A stretch of 64,000 bases of DNA from Euglena gracilis (Eukaryota; Euglenida; Euglenophyceae; Euglenales), in assembly GCA_039621445.1 (NCBI GenBank), contig CP154954.1:8186634-8250633 (forward strand), given 5' to 3'. Positions 11,501-21,567 of this stretch are shown here, piece after piece. Below the pieces are notes generated by a model. It was not told the origin of the DNA. It did no database searches and saw nothing but the letters and a program-made list of their open reading frames with translations. Both the position numbers and the translations under genes were made by a program. Within the stretch, counting starts at the first letter, position 1. Each line of letters starts with the position of its first letter.

Positions 11501-12462
11501 GGGAGGGGCCCCAGGCAGGAGGCGTGGGGGTGGGTCGTTGTCAAAATTGTAGTACTTGCGCAAACGCACAACAAGCACAATTTTTTCACAATGAACACGT
11601 TAGGGATGCTGTTGCGCAAAATGTGCTGTGGAATGTTTCATTTTCCCTTGTTTTGTTGCCCAGTGTTTTAGTTTCGGCCCTGGGGGACCTGTGCCCTCGG
11701 ATCGCGAAGCTCCACGTCGTTGCTTTCGCGCCCAGGCCCTGCACCTTCATTCCGGTCATTTTTTTCCCAGGCCGGCTGGTGGGGTGGTGTGGAGGGGGGG
11801 TTGGGTTTCCATAGGGGCGAGACAGGGACAGAGACAGGGACAGCAGGCACCGGGGCCCAAAACCGACCCCTTAAATAAATTCCTGCCTTGGGACCTACCC
11901 CCACGAGGGGGCGGGGTGCTAGGGGCAGGCACCCCATAGCACCCGATCCCCCCCCCCCCCCCCCCCCCCCCCCGGGGGGAGGGGTGCCCTCCGACCCCGG
12001 CGCCGGGGGCCCGGAAACGGCCATTTTCAATGAAAATTTTCTGGGTCCCCCGGACCCCTATCCCCCTGGGGGGGGGGTGCCTGCTAGGGGCAGGCACCCT
12101 ATAGCACCCACCCCCCCTCCCCCCCCCCCCGGTCGGTATGCACAAGCATGCTTGGGACATCATTTTCACCAATTCCCCCCCATTGTTTTGTTTGTTTTTT
12201 CCCCATTTCTGCCGTTGTTGGAAAGTGGAATGAAGCGAAGATGTGCTGCCATGAATGTTTTTTGTTTTGCCCCCGCCATCCTTCCTTGCTGGGGAGTTGA
12301 CACGATCGGGTCGGATCCGTCATTGATGGGTTCTTCTCTGGATTGGCGGAAACTCTCTTCAGCCCGTTTAATTCATTTTCCCAGTGCCGACCTCAAAATT
12401 GGATGGGCCGAAGGTGCTTGCAGAACAGGCACTCCAAAGCCCGACCCTGTACAGCTGGTTGT
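8557..12462 (+). CDS. Candidate multi-exon gene of unknown function
   Basis: Exon-like pieces with good acceptors are: 8,556-about 8,620 after TTCATTTGCAG, with GVLDQSVQSIRTAIIEYP; 11,319-11,395 after GCTTTCAG, with LSGWLLIVLADCSSHIAAAI and a GTGAGT donor; 11,664-11,754 after TTGCCCAG, with VLVSALGDLCPRIAKLHVV; and 12,385-12,462 after TTTTCCCAG, with LDGPKVLAEQALQSPTLYSW and a GTATCC donor. Internal frames are open and protein-like, but the phases between the last two do not match, so an exon is missing or the model is wrong. No domain is recognised. The pieces may belong to more than one gene. Confidence 0.3.
8860..9320. other. No supported gene
   Basis: Mixed sequence with a C-run and an A-rich block; nothing recognisable on either strand. 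Confidence 0.4.
9340..9775. repeat. T-rich minisatellite with GCGCATTTTTT units, poly-T and poly-C
   Basis: Irregular 9-13-bp units of the form TTTTTTCGCATTTTTGCGCA run for about 400 bp, then a T-run of about 20 and a C-run of 14. The apparent ORFs, rich in F, A and H on one strand and K, M and N on the other, are products of the repeat. Confidence 0.85.
9776..11318. other. No supported gene
   Basis: Low-complexity and A/T-rich DNA. TTTGCGCA/TGCGCAAA pieces recur at 9,800, 10,450 and 10,580. C-runs occur near 11,072 and 11,245. No convincing exon. Confidence 0.4.
11819..12135 (+). repeat. GGCGCC-family repeat, two tandem pieces with long C-runs
   Basis: Two copies of GGGGCAGGCACCC(C/T)ATAGCACCC (about 11,921 and 12,085), a C-run of more than 20 at 11,949-11,973, and the block CCGGCGCC...GGCCATTTTCAATGAAAA. 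This is the same family as 7,368-7,510 and 63,678-63,850. GGGACAGAGACAGGGACAG repeats occur at the left. Confidence 0.5.
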
Positions 12463-12554
12463 GGGTATCCATGCCGGCTCAAAATATGGGTTTTTCTGTG
12501 TGCACATTGTGGAAAAATGCATTGTGGAAAAATGCATTGGCAGGGGAATTCCAG

Positions 12555-12872
12555 GATGAGGGTGCAGCTTGAGAAACTTTGACCCCCAGGGGGGATCCAG
12601 CCAGCCACCAGTTTTTTTCCAGAAGTTTTATTAATTTCAGCAGCCCTCAGGGCGGCTGGACAGTGACGCATTTTTTTTGCTTTCGGTGCCAAAATGGGTC
12701 AGATAAAAAACATTTTTTGACATATTTTTTTGTGGGATTTCGACTATTTGGCGCCCCTGTTCGACCATCAACAAAAAGTTACAGTCCAGGGGGGTCAGAC
12801 AGGAAGCTTTCCCCCCAGCCGCCCCAAAAATTTCCAGCTTCTTGGCCACAACGTCGTTGAGCGACACCTCGG
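12555..12872 (+). mobile_element. Diverged relative of the hAT-like MITE
   Basis: It contains GCTTGAGAAACTTTGACCCC, GGATCCAGCCAGCCACCAG, CAGGGCGGCTGGACAGTGACG and GTTGAGCGACACC, in the same block order as 5,161-5,590. It abuts the terminal repeat of the DIRS-like element. Confidence 0.45.
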
Positions 12873-13060
12873 GCCCCGCACTTTGCCATTGTGAGGCCAT
12901 GCCTTGCTCGCCGGCGGCTTGCTGCGATGGTTTTTGGACACCTCGGGCTCCGCACTTTGCCATTGTGAGGCCATGCCTTGCTCGCCGGCGGTCTGCTGTG
13001 TGATTGCTCGCTGCGCTGGGTTAGGAGCCCCCGCTTAGTGCCTTTTTCGCCGGAGTTGGC
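12865..13060 (+). repeat. DIRS-like terminal repeat
   Basis: It contains two tandem copies of a roughly 73-bp unit with ACCTCGGGC(C/T)CCGCACTTTG and GAGGCCATGCCTTGCTCGCC, ending in CGCCGGAGTTGGCTG. The same blocks occur at 38,277-38,530 and in reverse at 45,230-45,430, at the two ends of the other DIRS-like element. Confidence 0.55.
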
Positions 13061-13211
13061 TGATTCTTAACTTGCCCTTCGACACCCAGAAGAAAGGACC
13101 AGAGTCAACGAACGAAGAAGAACCGGGAAAAGAAGTCAATATCAGTTCATTATACCGAAGGACACGACCCAGACGAATATAAACTCAAAAGTCAATTACC
13201 AAATTTCAAAT

Positions 13212-14181
13212 TTGACTTCAATGAGCAACGCAGTTGAGAAGAAATTGGAATTTCATGGCCGCGGACGTCTTGGAGCAGAGGCCGCAGCAGCAGCTGGAAA
13301 ACTTGGAGATGCGGTCGACACGTGGCAAACCGTGGCCGTTCTTCCCACCCAGACCCCCACCCAGAAATTTCCCACAAAACCACCCCCAGTGACGGCCACG
13401 GTCCTTGGACCACTGTGGCCGGAAGGCCCAGAAACAGAAGTCAGCCCAAGTCCTCAGTGGGCAAAGGATGGGCCATGGAGGCCCAAAATACGTCAGCATT
13501 GGACATCCAAAGCCCACAGATCAGGGGCTTTTCCCCCAAGCCTGTGCACAATTTGGCCAAAGGCTGGGGAGATGGAATCAAGGCCAAGAAGGTCACCATT
13601 ACAGGGGCCATGGGGGCCAATTTTGCAAGCAATTCCCCTCAGGAAGGGGCAGAAAAGGTCTGTCAAACCCCCCCAATTCATCTTACACAACAGCCCCTCT
13701 CAAGGGGAAATGGGGGGGCCACAGCAGCCCCCCCAGATTTCCAGTGGGGTTGGAGGCCAAGAAGCAATCAAGGCCTGGAAGACCAACAGATGGATTATGG
13801 AAAAAGATTTATACCTGTAGGCCTTGGAGGCCAGTAGGGTTGACCCACAGTGGCCACCAAGAAGCTATGGGACATCATCCCCAACCAGCAGGTGGACCCA
13901 CAGTGGCCACCAAGAAGCTAAGAAAGCTGCTGGAGAAATCCCCCGAGGGACCCACAGAGGCCCTCTGCCAAAAAGGGGGGAAAAAGGGACCCACAGTGGC
14001 CCTTTTAATGACTCAGCCTCAGCAGGAAAAGGGACCCACAGTGGCCATTTTGGAGGGAGGGGCAGGAACCCCTCCAACGTTTATTTCTCAAGTCCCGATT
14101 GTTCAGTCAAGGGGGGGGGACCCACAGAGGCCCCCCTATGGTATGTCAACCAACCAGATCAACATGGAGAAGACCAGATAG
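13212..14181 (+). CDS. Gag-like ORF of the truncated DIRS-like element
   Basis: Three overlapping open frames (13,212-13,820; 13,322-13,837; 13,405-14,181) cover a proline/glycine/lysine-rich region between terminal repeat and RT. GACCCACAGTGGCC repeats at 13,850-14,050 give repeated GPTVA or DPQWPP depending on frame. GPTVA also occurs just upstream of RT in the minus-strand element, which links the two. The true frame is unclear; several homopolymers could have shifted it. Confidence 0.35.
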
Positions 14182-14649
14182 GCAAAACAGGGGCATTAAG
14201 CCCTATGGTATGTCATCCAACAACAAGATCCTCCAGACTGGTGATCGGAGAGGGAGAGAATGCATGCACATCCCCCCAGAAAAAATTTCTTTTTCCAAGG
14301 GCCCAAGCCCTAGGGGACCTAGGGGTGCAATGTACAACACCCCCAACCCAGACCCCCAGAATCATCTTACCCAGAAAATAAATTCAATGGAGGAAATATG
14401 GGGAGACACCCCTCTCCATCAAAAGTTGCAAAAAAGCATAAAATGTCCAACATCTCCAGCCCAGCCCCCCCCAAAATCATCTTACCCAGGAAATAAATTC
14501 CATGGAAGAAAAATGGGGAGACACCCCCCTCCATCAATGTTGCAAAAAAGCTTGAAATGGTGGGCAAAAAATGCCCCCCCCCCCACAACAACATGTCAAC
14601 TCAACAGGGATGGCATTCAAACCCCTTGGGTCAGCCCACCAAAATTGTC

Positions 14650-15410
14650 CACCCACCCATAAACAGGAGCAAATTCGAACTTACCCCAAGCAGAAAAAAT
14701 TCTGCTGGATTACGAAAAATCTGGATCCATAAAGAGGGTGAAGGATTCAACCACCCAGCACCTGATCCCCTGGTTTCTGATTTCAAAACCAGAGGGGTGG
14801 CAGACAAAATGGAGATTAATAAGCGATTGCAGGGAAATAAATCAAAGGTTCCAAGTGAAACCTTTCAAACTGGATCACATCCAGCACATTTTTCCAGTTT
14901 TGGAAAAAGGCCACTGGGCAGCAAAAATAGACCTGAAGGATGCCTATTTTCATATTCCAGTAAGTCCAGGCCTAAGGCCATTTTTAAGACATCAGGTGGG
15001 GGGGGCAGACCTGGGAATTCCAGGCAGGCTGTTTTGGCCTGAATGTAATGCCCCAAATTTTCATGTCAGTAATGAAGACATTCGGAAAACTGTGGAGGAA
15101 AAGGGGCATCCAGGTATTTATTTACCTGGACGACATTTTACTGGTGGCCCCAACACAAATCATCTTACAAAATCACCTGAACACAGTGGTCAGGGATTTA
15201 ATCAAATCAGGATTCAAAATCAATGTGAAAAATTCCACCCTGCAGCCCACCAAAGTCGTCAATCATCTTGGATTTCAGCTAAACTTCCAAGAGGGAAAAT
15301 TACAGGTGCCCCCCCAGAAAATAAAAACACTAAAAAAGGAGCTTGTAAAAATGGTGAAAAAAGATTACATGTCAAAAAGGCAACTGGCTGCCATTTTGGG
15401 CCAATCTGTC
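14650..15410 (+). pseudogene. DIRS-type reverse transcriptase, frameshifted
   Basis: Frame 2 runs through LIPWFLISKPEG, LISDCREIN and KIDLKDAYFHIP, and frame 3 takes over before IQVFIYLDDILL. The catalytic YLDD box and the preceding KIDLKDAYFH box are both present. The switch is at a run of eight G (14,998-15,005), consistent with one extra G. Coding similarity ends after KRQLAAILGQSVRHP. RNA-templated DNA synthesis is the family role. Closest relative in the window: the RT at 41,815-42,735. Confidence 0.7.
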
Positions 15411-16210
15411 CGCCACCCCCTTGCCCCATCCCCATCCCCATCCTTTGGAAATGGCACAAGTCACAGGAGGACGAGAAAATTAAGAAGTACGGTGATGGCT
15501 GCAAACGGAGGGGATGGACGTTTATTCCCTTCGTGCTTCATTTCCACGGAGGCATGGGAGATGCTGCCCTCAACTTCGTTAGCCAGTGTGTCCGTCTGCT
15601 GGTGGGATAGCTCGACTCGTGGGAAAGGAGGGCCGCGGAGGCATACTGCTTGCAGGGCCTCAGCATGGCCCTGGCCAGGGGGCTATCAAAGCCGCTGGCT
15701 TGGGGTCAGTGCGCGGAGGAGCTGACTGATGGTGGTGGAAGCAACTCCCATCACCCATACTCGCTCTAAAAACGCAATCGGTACCAAGCACCAGTTGCAA
15801 AAAACTCGCTGCCGCTCAAGCGGCCCTATCGTTTCCAAGTTCACGGCCAAGCCTCACTGGACACAAGGCATCAGCTTATATTCAGCGGCGTTGCTCTGCT
15901 TTTACTACGGTCTATCTCCTTCCGGCATCGCTTCGTGCACCCGACCTGCTTGGTTTCTCTTCATACTATCGGAGTCCGGCATATGTCGGTGGACTACGTG
16001 ACCAAAGTCCTGCACGCCAGAGGACCAAGGCCATTCAGAAACGATGTTGCGGTGAAGCACATGATTACAAACTGCCTGTACAACCGCCGCATCCCCACTT
16101 CTCGCTATGCTCACCCTTACCTCCCCTCCCCTCCCCTATACCTCGCACAGGCTGTCTCCTCTGTATATATCCTTACTCCCCCGAACACATCAAATCCAGT
16201 AGGCTGTGCC
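15411..16210. other. Unassigned sequence downstream of the truncated RT
   Basis: The DNA has balanced composition and open frames on the plus strand: HFHGGMGDAALNFVSQCV near 15,540, SLYSAALLCFYYGLSPSGIA near 15,870 and YVTKVLHARGPRPFRNDVAV near 16,000. The middle one faintly recalls a tyrosine-recombinase helix, but no catalytic R/HxxR/Y set follows. It may be another degraded element or a host exon. Confidence 0.25.
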
Positions 16211-16801
16211 ACTGGTTGGTGATGGGTTTCTGGTGGTTCGGCCAAAGGGCAGACCTCCGTCCCTTCCGCCCTGTAGTCGGTCCAATTTTTGCAGTCGCGC
16301 AAAGCCACCTGGACGTTGCCCGGGTTCCACTCACTAAATGTGCAGTTGGGAATGGAAACCAGAGGAAAAACTCGAGGTTGATGGTTGATGGTTTTTATTT
16401 GAACGAGAATCCTCCATCATCCATGACCCAAAGCTATTATTATTATTTTTTGTGTTTTGCAAATTTTATTCTCCATTAGCAATTTCTTCTTTAGTTTTGG
16501 AATGCTGCTGTTTTGTGAAAATTGGTGAATGGTTTTGCATCAAAGGTCCCCACTGCATCAACAATTTTGCTCAGCCATTGCAATTTAGAGAATTAACATT
16601 ATTTAGAGGACGTTGAGCTATTTTATTCTGCATTCCTTATTGCAGTTTTTTTTTGAGAATTTCGAATTCCAAGTGCCACCCCAAGTGCCTCTGATGCAAC
16701 AACCAATTGAACCCTGTTGAACCCAATGAACTTTGGCTTCTTTCTGCCTGTTCTGTTGAATTGTGAAGTTCAAGTCGACAGGTTATTTTGTCTAAACTGT
16801 G

Positions 16802-16978
16802 ATGCCAACGCCCACTGTCAACGTTGTCTGCTACCGGTCACACTACCAGTACGGTTACGCCATGTGGATGTTCTCCATCATCGGCGAGCGGAACGAGCAA
16901 ACCTTCGCAAAGAAGTACCCTCAAATAAATGTTGCAGTATTTCTGCAACTGTTTCCACTGGTGTGGCCCATGCACTGA
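16802..16978 (+). CDS. Small ORF or terminal exon, 58 codons, unknown
   Basis: ATG at 16,802 opens a frame to TGA at 16,976-16,978, with segments NVVCYRSHYQYGYAMWMF and KKYPQINVAVFLQLFP. The aromatic-rich, non-repetitive composition is unlike the surrounding junk ORFs. An in-frame TAA lies just upstream, so it is either a short gene or an exon using an internal acceptor such as CACTACCAG. I do not recognise it. Confidence 0.3.
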   Translation: MPTPTVNVVCYRSHYQYGYAMWMFSIIGERNEQTFAKKYPQINVAVFLQLFPLVWPMH

Positions 16979-17332
16979 GATGCGGTACACACATTTGCCA
17001 CCTGCGTCATGATTATACATGACTCACGTCTTCAAACATTAGTCTGGCACGAATGCATCATCTACCTTTATGCAAGGGTAGCCATTTTTTATAAATAAAT
17101 ATGTATTATTTCTGATAATATGTTTGCCAATGTACGACAAGACTTGACGGTATGATCGCCTCAACCGTGCAGCAAACACATTTCTCAGTTGTCATTTGCC
17201 CTGTCCTCCTGCATTGCTGAAAAAAAAACACATTCTTTCTTTTTATAAACAATGCAGATGTAAGCATTTTTAGACACGATTGGTTTGAAGGTTGGGGAGG
17301 TTCCTTCTGACTGCCCCTGCCACACGTTGCAG

Positions 17333-17425
17333 ATACACAATGGCGGAGATGCAGAAGAAGTACCCCAGGCCAACCTCGTGCCAAATGAATTTCACCTTCG
17401 GGTGAACGGCCTGCCGTTTGTTTGA
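17333..17425 (+). CDS. Weak candidate terminal exon
   Basis: A CCACACGTTGCAG acceptor precedes a 30-codon frame, with GGDAEEVPQANLVPNEFHLR, ending at TGA. It overlaps a minus-strand candidate end-on, so at most one is likely real. Confidence 0.2.
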   Translation: MHNGGDAEEVPQANLVPNEFHLRVNGLPFV

Positions 17426-17703
17426 AAGTGCTCAAAATGCGCCAAAATTTTTTTTTTACTTTTTAGTGCTTCTTTTGCTTTTTTATTTGACACTTTTCCT
17501 GTCAAGTATTCATTGGTTCCCGCGGCTGGGCCCATATCTTCTCGTTTTGCGGATCCAATTCCACCGTGATTTGCGTTGATCAGGGACGCAGTGCCGCGCA
17601 GAAAATCATCGGGAAACGTGGGTACGCGGATGCCTTGAAGGGAAGTCGCAACGTCAACCTCGGGTCTGCCCTCATGCCATTGCACACAGGCACAAACTCG
17701 AAC
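17392..17703 (-). CDS. Weak candidate exon on the minus strand
   Basis: An acceptor CTACCGCACAG precedes an open frame with VPTFPDDFLRGTASLINANH and GTNEYLTGKVSNKKAKEAL, ending at a stop at 17,392. Lysine-rich end, no known domain. Confidence 0.25.
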   Translation of the reverse strand, partial: VRVCACVQWHEGRPEVDVATSLQGIRVPTFPDDFLRGTASLINANHGGIGSAKREDMGPAAGTNEYLTGKVSNKKAKEALKSKKKILAHFEHFQTNGRPFTRR

Positions 17704-18119
17704 CTGTGCGGTAGGGGCTTCGGAATGGGGAATGAGATCTGGCAGGGGGCATGGTATGGGGCAGGGGTTGGGGTCCCAGGTTCGTGCTCTGTCTCTTCCA
17801 TTGTTCCTCAAGTTGTTGTTCTAGCTGTTTACACGTATGCCTAATTCGTGGTGTCACGGTGTCTGGCATTGTCTGGCAAACACCGCAGGAATGGGAAAGG
17901 GCCACTACTGAACCATCCCTGGCCCTGACTGTTCGCGGTGCAACTGAACCAACAACCACACCCAGTGGCGATTGGGCAACCGCTGGTTTTGAACATCACA
18001 CAGAGGAGATCATTCCCAAACTAAGAGCAGAACGTTTAAAATTGAGCAACCCTATTTCTCCCGTTCCTCCCAGGATCATCCCCCTCCAAATGGGTGAGAC
18101 ATGTATTCCCATCTTTAAT

Positions 18120-18245
18120 CATGCTTAATCATAATCACGCAGGCATCAAAAGGTGGTGTGTTGTCCATGATTATCATGATAAGAGTCATAATCGTAATCG
18201 TAGGCATAATCATGATCATGATCACAATCATAATCATAATCACAG
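18120..18245. repeat. Imperfect (ATCATA/ATGATC)n simple repeat
   Basis: Repeated AATCATAATC and ATCATGATC units in both orientations. Confidence 0.8.
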
Positions 18246-18444
18246 CTTTTAATCAGTTTCAAATTGAACTAGTTTCTATTGTTTTTTTTCCGCATTTTGA
18301 CATATATATTTCCCCAAAGTCCCCACAGTGCGATAATATCCATTCTGCACATTTTACCAATCACTTCGAAATTGTTGCAAAGCCGACAAAATGAACGATG
18401 AATTGTCGACCCCACCTGTATCATGTAAGTGATTCCTTTCCTCC

Positions 18445-18630
18445 AACCCCACATTCTTGCCGCACACGCCGGCCACTGTCAGCGCCATCTTCAAAGCCGC
18501 GTTCTGTCGCCAGAATTTGTCTCCCAACGCGCACACCTGTGGCCCGGCCCAGGCCAACATGTCTGCCTCTGTTGTTACGTTTTATGGAACCGGAATTGAC
18601 GGATCATTCCAGCCAGGGATTTGTTTTTAA
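18445..18630 (+). CDS. Candidate terminal exon of an unknown gene
   Basis: An open plus-strand frame contains TVSAIFKAAFCRQNLSPNAH and SASVVTFYGTGIDGSFQP and ends at TAA 18,628-18,630. Composition is protein-like, with paired cysteines. The upstream acceptor is not clear. Function unknown. Confidence 0.28.
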   Translation, partial: NPTFLPHTPATVSAIFKAAFCRQNLSPNAHTCGPAQANMSASVVTFYGTGIDGSFQPGICF

Positions 18631-18779
18631 CTTTGGGTCTCGGAGGGGGGCATGGTGGGTGGTCATCCTTGTAGGTCCCCCGCTGGGTTGTGTGGTTTCG
18701 GCCTTTTTCGGCTTCCCCCCCCCCCGACGCTAAGAGCCGTTTTAACCCCAAGGTTGACCGCCAAAAGGTCTCAGAAGAA

Positions 18780-19085
18780 TCCCTTTCAGACAATTGCTTA
18801 AGCACTGGCCGAACCCCCCCCCCGTGGCTGGGTGACTGGTTTTTTTGTAGTGACTGACTGGTTTTTGGCCCGGACATCCTCCCCCCGGAGGGGGGGGGGT
18901 CGGCAAAAAAACCACTAAAGTGACCTGGCGCCGGAAAAGTTTTTTTGGCTTTTTTTGCATGTTTTACTTTCAAATTTCCTTTGTGTTCCAGAGTGGCCGA
19001 CCCCCCCTCCACCGGGGGGGGGGTAGTGACGGACTGGTTTTTCGAAAAGGGGAGTGACCCTCCCGGGGGTCGGTAAAAAAATGTA
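18780..19085 (+). repeat. Dispersed repeat, second copy of the 1,425-1,685 family
   Basis: It shares GACTGACTGGTTTTTGG, AAAAAAACCACTAAAGTGACC and TTCCAGAGTGG with the first copy, in the same order, with longer G and C runs. Confidence 0.4.
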
Positions 19086-19189
19086 TGATCCCTGGATCCA
19101 GTGCTGTGTGGTGGAGCTAAAACGTTTCTTCAACCAGATTTGCAATTGTCTGCACTGTTGTGCACAACTTTGGCCGGAGGCAAGCACCT

Positions 19190-19335
19190 ATAGCTAAAAT
19201 GGCTTAAAATGGTCTAAAATGGCCTAAAATGGCCTAAAATGGCCGAAAATTACTTTTTTACCCCCTATAGGTGGGGGTCCCTAAAATGGCCTAAAATGGC
19301 TAAAATGGCCTAAAATGGCCTAAAATGGGAAAAAT
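19190..19335. repeat. Short tandem repeat of CTAAAATGGC
   Basis: Ten or so 9-11-bp units of AAAATGGCCT flank a CCCCTATAGGTGGGGG hairpin. Confidence 0.85.
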
Positions 19336-19880
19336 TCTGTTGCACAACAATTTTTTTGTGAATAACTGAAGCCATTCAGGCAATGACTTTTGGTGTCTTT
19401 GGTTAATGTGGACGGCAAACAGTGGATTTGGTGGAGGGGCATAGCCCCACAAGGCCCATGGTTTTATCCCAAAAACACTCGTATCAGTCCCCAAATCCAC
19501 AGCCCCAACCTTTTTTTGGTGGCTGAATTTTGAAGGCTTGCACAAACTATTTTTTCTTACTCCTATCTTGTTGGTTTGCACCGATGTTTGTTTCGCAAAT
19601 AATGAAACGGAAGCATGATGAAAAAGTCAAAACAAAGATGAAAGATGTTGGAAAAATATCATTTGAAATATAAAATTCTAGCATTCCCATATAACTATAA
19701 CTTTGTAAGTAAATTTAATTATTTTCATTTTTTCGTTTAATTTCATTTTTATGAATAGACATAAGAATATTATAGATATTCCATAATTTTATGTGGAAGC
19801 CGGCTAGTGTGGTGTCAGCATGCGTTATTGACCAACATGTCGATTATTCAGTTGAAAGCTTCACCACAAACGGTAAAACG
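19336..19880. other. AT-rich stretch without a supported gene
   Basis: The sequence becomes strongly A/T-rich after 19,620. No exon with acceptable splice sites or motif was seen. Confidence 0.4.
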
Positions 19881-19894
19881 CCAAAAGGCATAAC

Positions 19895-20120
19895 CCCCCC
19901 CCCTAATAGAAGCACGGGGCCGCTACAAGCGCAGGGTCCAAATAAAAGCGCACCCCCCGCCGCCTTCGAAGTCGAAGCCGAAGGCGGCGGGCCGCTACAA
20001 GCACACCCCCCATTTTGATGGGATTTCTAAACAAAATCAACAAAAATCGCGCAGGTAGGGGCCAAATAGAAGCGCACCCCCTGCCGCCGGGGGCGGCGGT
20101 CCACTAAAAGCGCACCCGTG
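19895..20120. repeat. AAGCGCACCCCC repeats with a strong hairpin
   Basis: Units of CCAAATA(A/G)AAGCGCACCCCC repeat three times. CCGCCGCCTTCG (19,957-19,968) pairs perfectly with CGAAGGCGGCGG (19,979-19,990) across a 10-nt loop. A second short palindrome GCCGCCGGGGGCGGC lies near 20,090. Confidence 0.6.
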
Positions 20121-20872
20121 CCTCTATGGTGGGGGGGGGCGTTTAGTTGTAGTGCTTCTTTGCAAATATATAATAATAAAAAAACTCGATTGAGTTCTCG
20201 ATTATCACAGAATATGCCTGCCAGACCACCATCATAGAAGTGGTGGACTTCCGTGTACTTTTTGTGATAGTTATTTTTTATTGTGCGCAATATGGGGATT
20301 CCCACAATTTTTCATACACACAGTTTGCTTTTGGATGTATCATGCATCTGATTGTACTGAAAGGTACAGAGTGATGAATTTCACCGTACTGGAATAATGT
20401 TCCATCCTTTTATATGCATTCACAGTTCATTTGCGGTTTTTCAAAGTAGTATAATCCACACCAACCACAGTTGTTCTGTGAATTGGCAGCAGCCTGCGAC
20501 AATTCCGCATTTTTTTGCGGTTGTACACTCATTATGACCGTTTTGGCAATAAGCCGAATTTTTTTGATTCAGGTATACACCCAGTAATATTTTTGTGCCA
20601 TGCATATTCCGCAAGGCAATGTTTCTGGGCGATAAAGCCTACCCCCCATTTTTTTGGCTAATGCCAACCCTACAGGCTGCACACCCAAGGCACAAATGCC
20701 AAATCTGCTGTTTTTAGGGCGACTTCCCGCTATTCTGAGGTATAAGCCTGGGGATACCCCATCTCCAACGCCGTGTCCGCGCAGCACTGTGAAGCTCTCA
20801 CTAGCGGTATATGCCGCCAGTAAGAAGACACACAACGTACAGCGCACACACCGCAATAATAGCCTGAACTTG

Positions 20873-21510
20873 AGTTGGCGGACCGGCCGCTGCACATTCC
20901 ATTGCCACTATTACAGCCTGCTGTTGTATATAGCGAACCACTGCGCTAATTAAGCATCAAAATAGCGCAAACCGCTCTCTAACTGTTCTGTTTTTCACTG
21001 CAGGCTCCCTCTTTTTACCCATGGTTTCAATTCAAGATTGTGCCTGCTGAATCAAGACCAAGGTCAAATTATATCAATCTTCAAGGATTTTCAAGGCAAT
21101 TCAAAGAAAGGCACTGGAGCCAAGGAAGTGCAAAAGTTCAAGAAAGTCGAAAATCCAAGGGCGGAGCAAGCAAAGGATTACAAAAAAGATTGGTTATCTG
21201 CTGGCGCAGGAGAGCAGTACAAGCCAAAAAGGTGTTGGTGCTGGGGTATCTGAAGCCTAGGGGAGGGTAACCAGGCCTTTTCCTAAACCCCCCCACTGCC
21301 GGAAGGGACGCCAAGCCGGACTCCCCCCCCCAACCACTCCCCAAAAAGGAGGGCCTTCGGTCCCCAGGAAAAAATCCTACGTGGGAAGGGGAGTATCCCG
21401 AACCTACCCCTCTCCCCAGAGCCCATCGCGCCTACCCCCCACCCCGCCGGTACCCCCTCACGGACCCCCGGGAGTGAAGGCTGGGCAAAAACAACATCGT
21501 TCGGGAAACT
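20873..21510 (+). repeat. 5' LTR
   Basis: It starts AGTTGGCGGACC and ends CGGGAAACT, so its termini are AGTT...AACT rather than TG...CA. A TATATAG at 20,927-20,933 is a possible TATA box. CTCTAACTGTTCTGTTTTTCACTGCAG just downstream, read in two halves (CTCTAAC; TTTTTCACTGCAG), looks like a branch point and 3' splice site. Small ORFs inside the LTR occur in both copies and have no known domain. Confidence 0.92.
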
Positions 21511-21521
21511 GGTAGCAGAGG
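21511..21521 (+). promoter_or_regulatory. Primer-binding site
   Basis: GGTAGCAGAGG directly follows the 5' LTR; with the LTR's last T it reads TGGTAGCAGAG. This matches the usual initiator-Met tRNA site (TGGTATCAGAG) at 10 of 11 positions. Confidence 0.7.
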
Positions 21522-21567
21522 ATTTTCATTTTAACAAAATTTCCTGGGAACAAACCACACCGACAAG

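Larger units (their letters stand above)
12865..15410 (+). mobile_element. 3'-truncated DIRS-like (tyrosine-recombinase) retrotransposon
   Basis: A terminal repeat at 12,865-13,060 is followed by a gag-like region (13,212-about 14,600) and an RT gene (about 14,650-15,410). The RT then ends in unrelated sequence. The RT is closely similar to that of the minus-strand element at 38,277-45,430, and the terminal repeats of the two share blocks such as GCCGGAGTTGGCTG and ATGCCTTG. RNase H and recombinase are absent, so it cannot be autonomous. Confidence 0.6.

Noticed and set aside
21038-21270. 71- and 76-codon ORFs in both LTRs as genes
   Set aside because: They duplicate with the LTR, overlap in different frames and have no domain; probably leader sequence.
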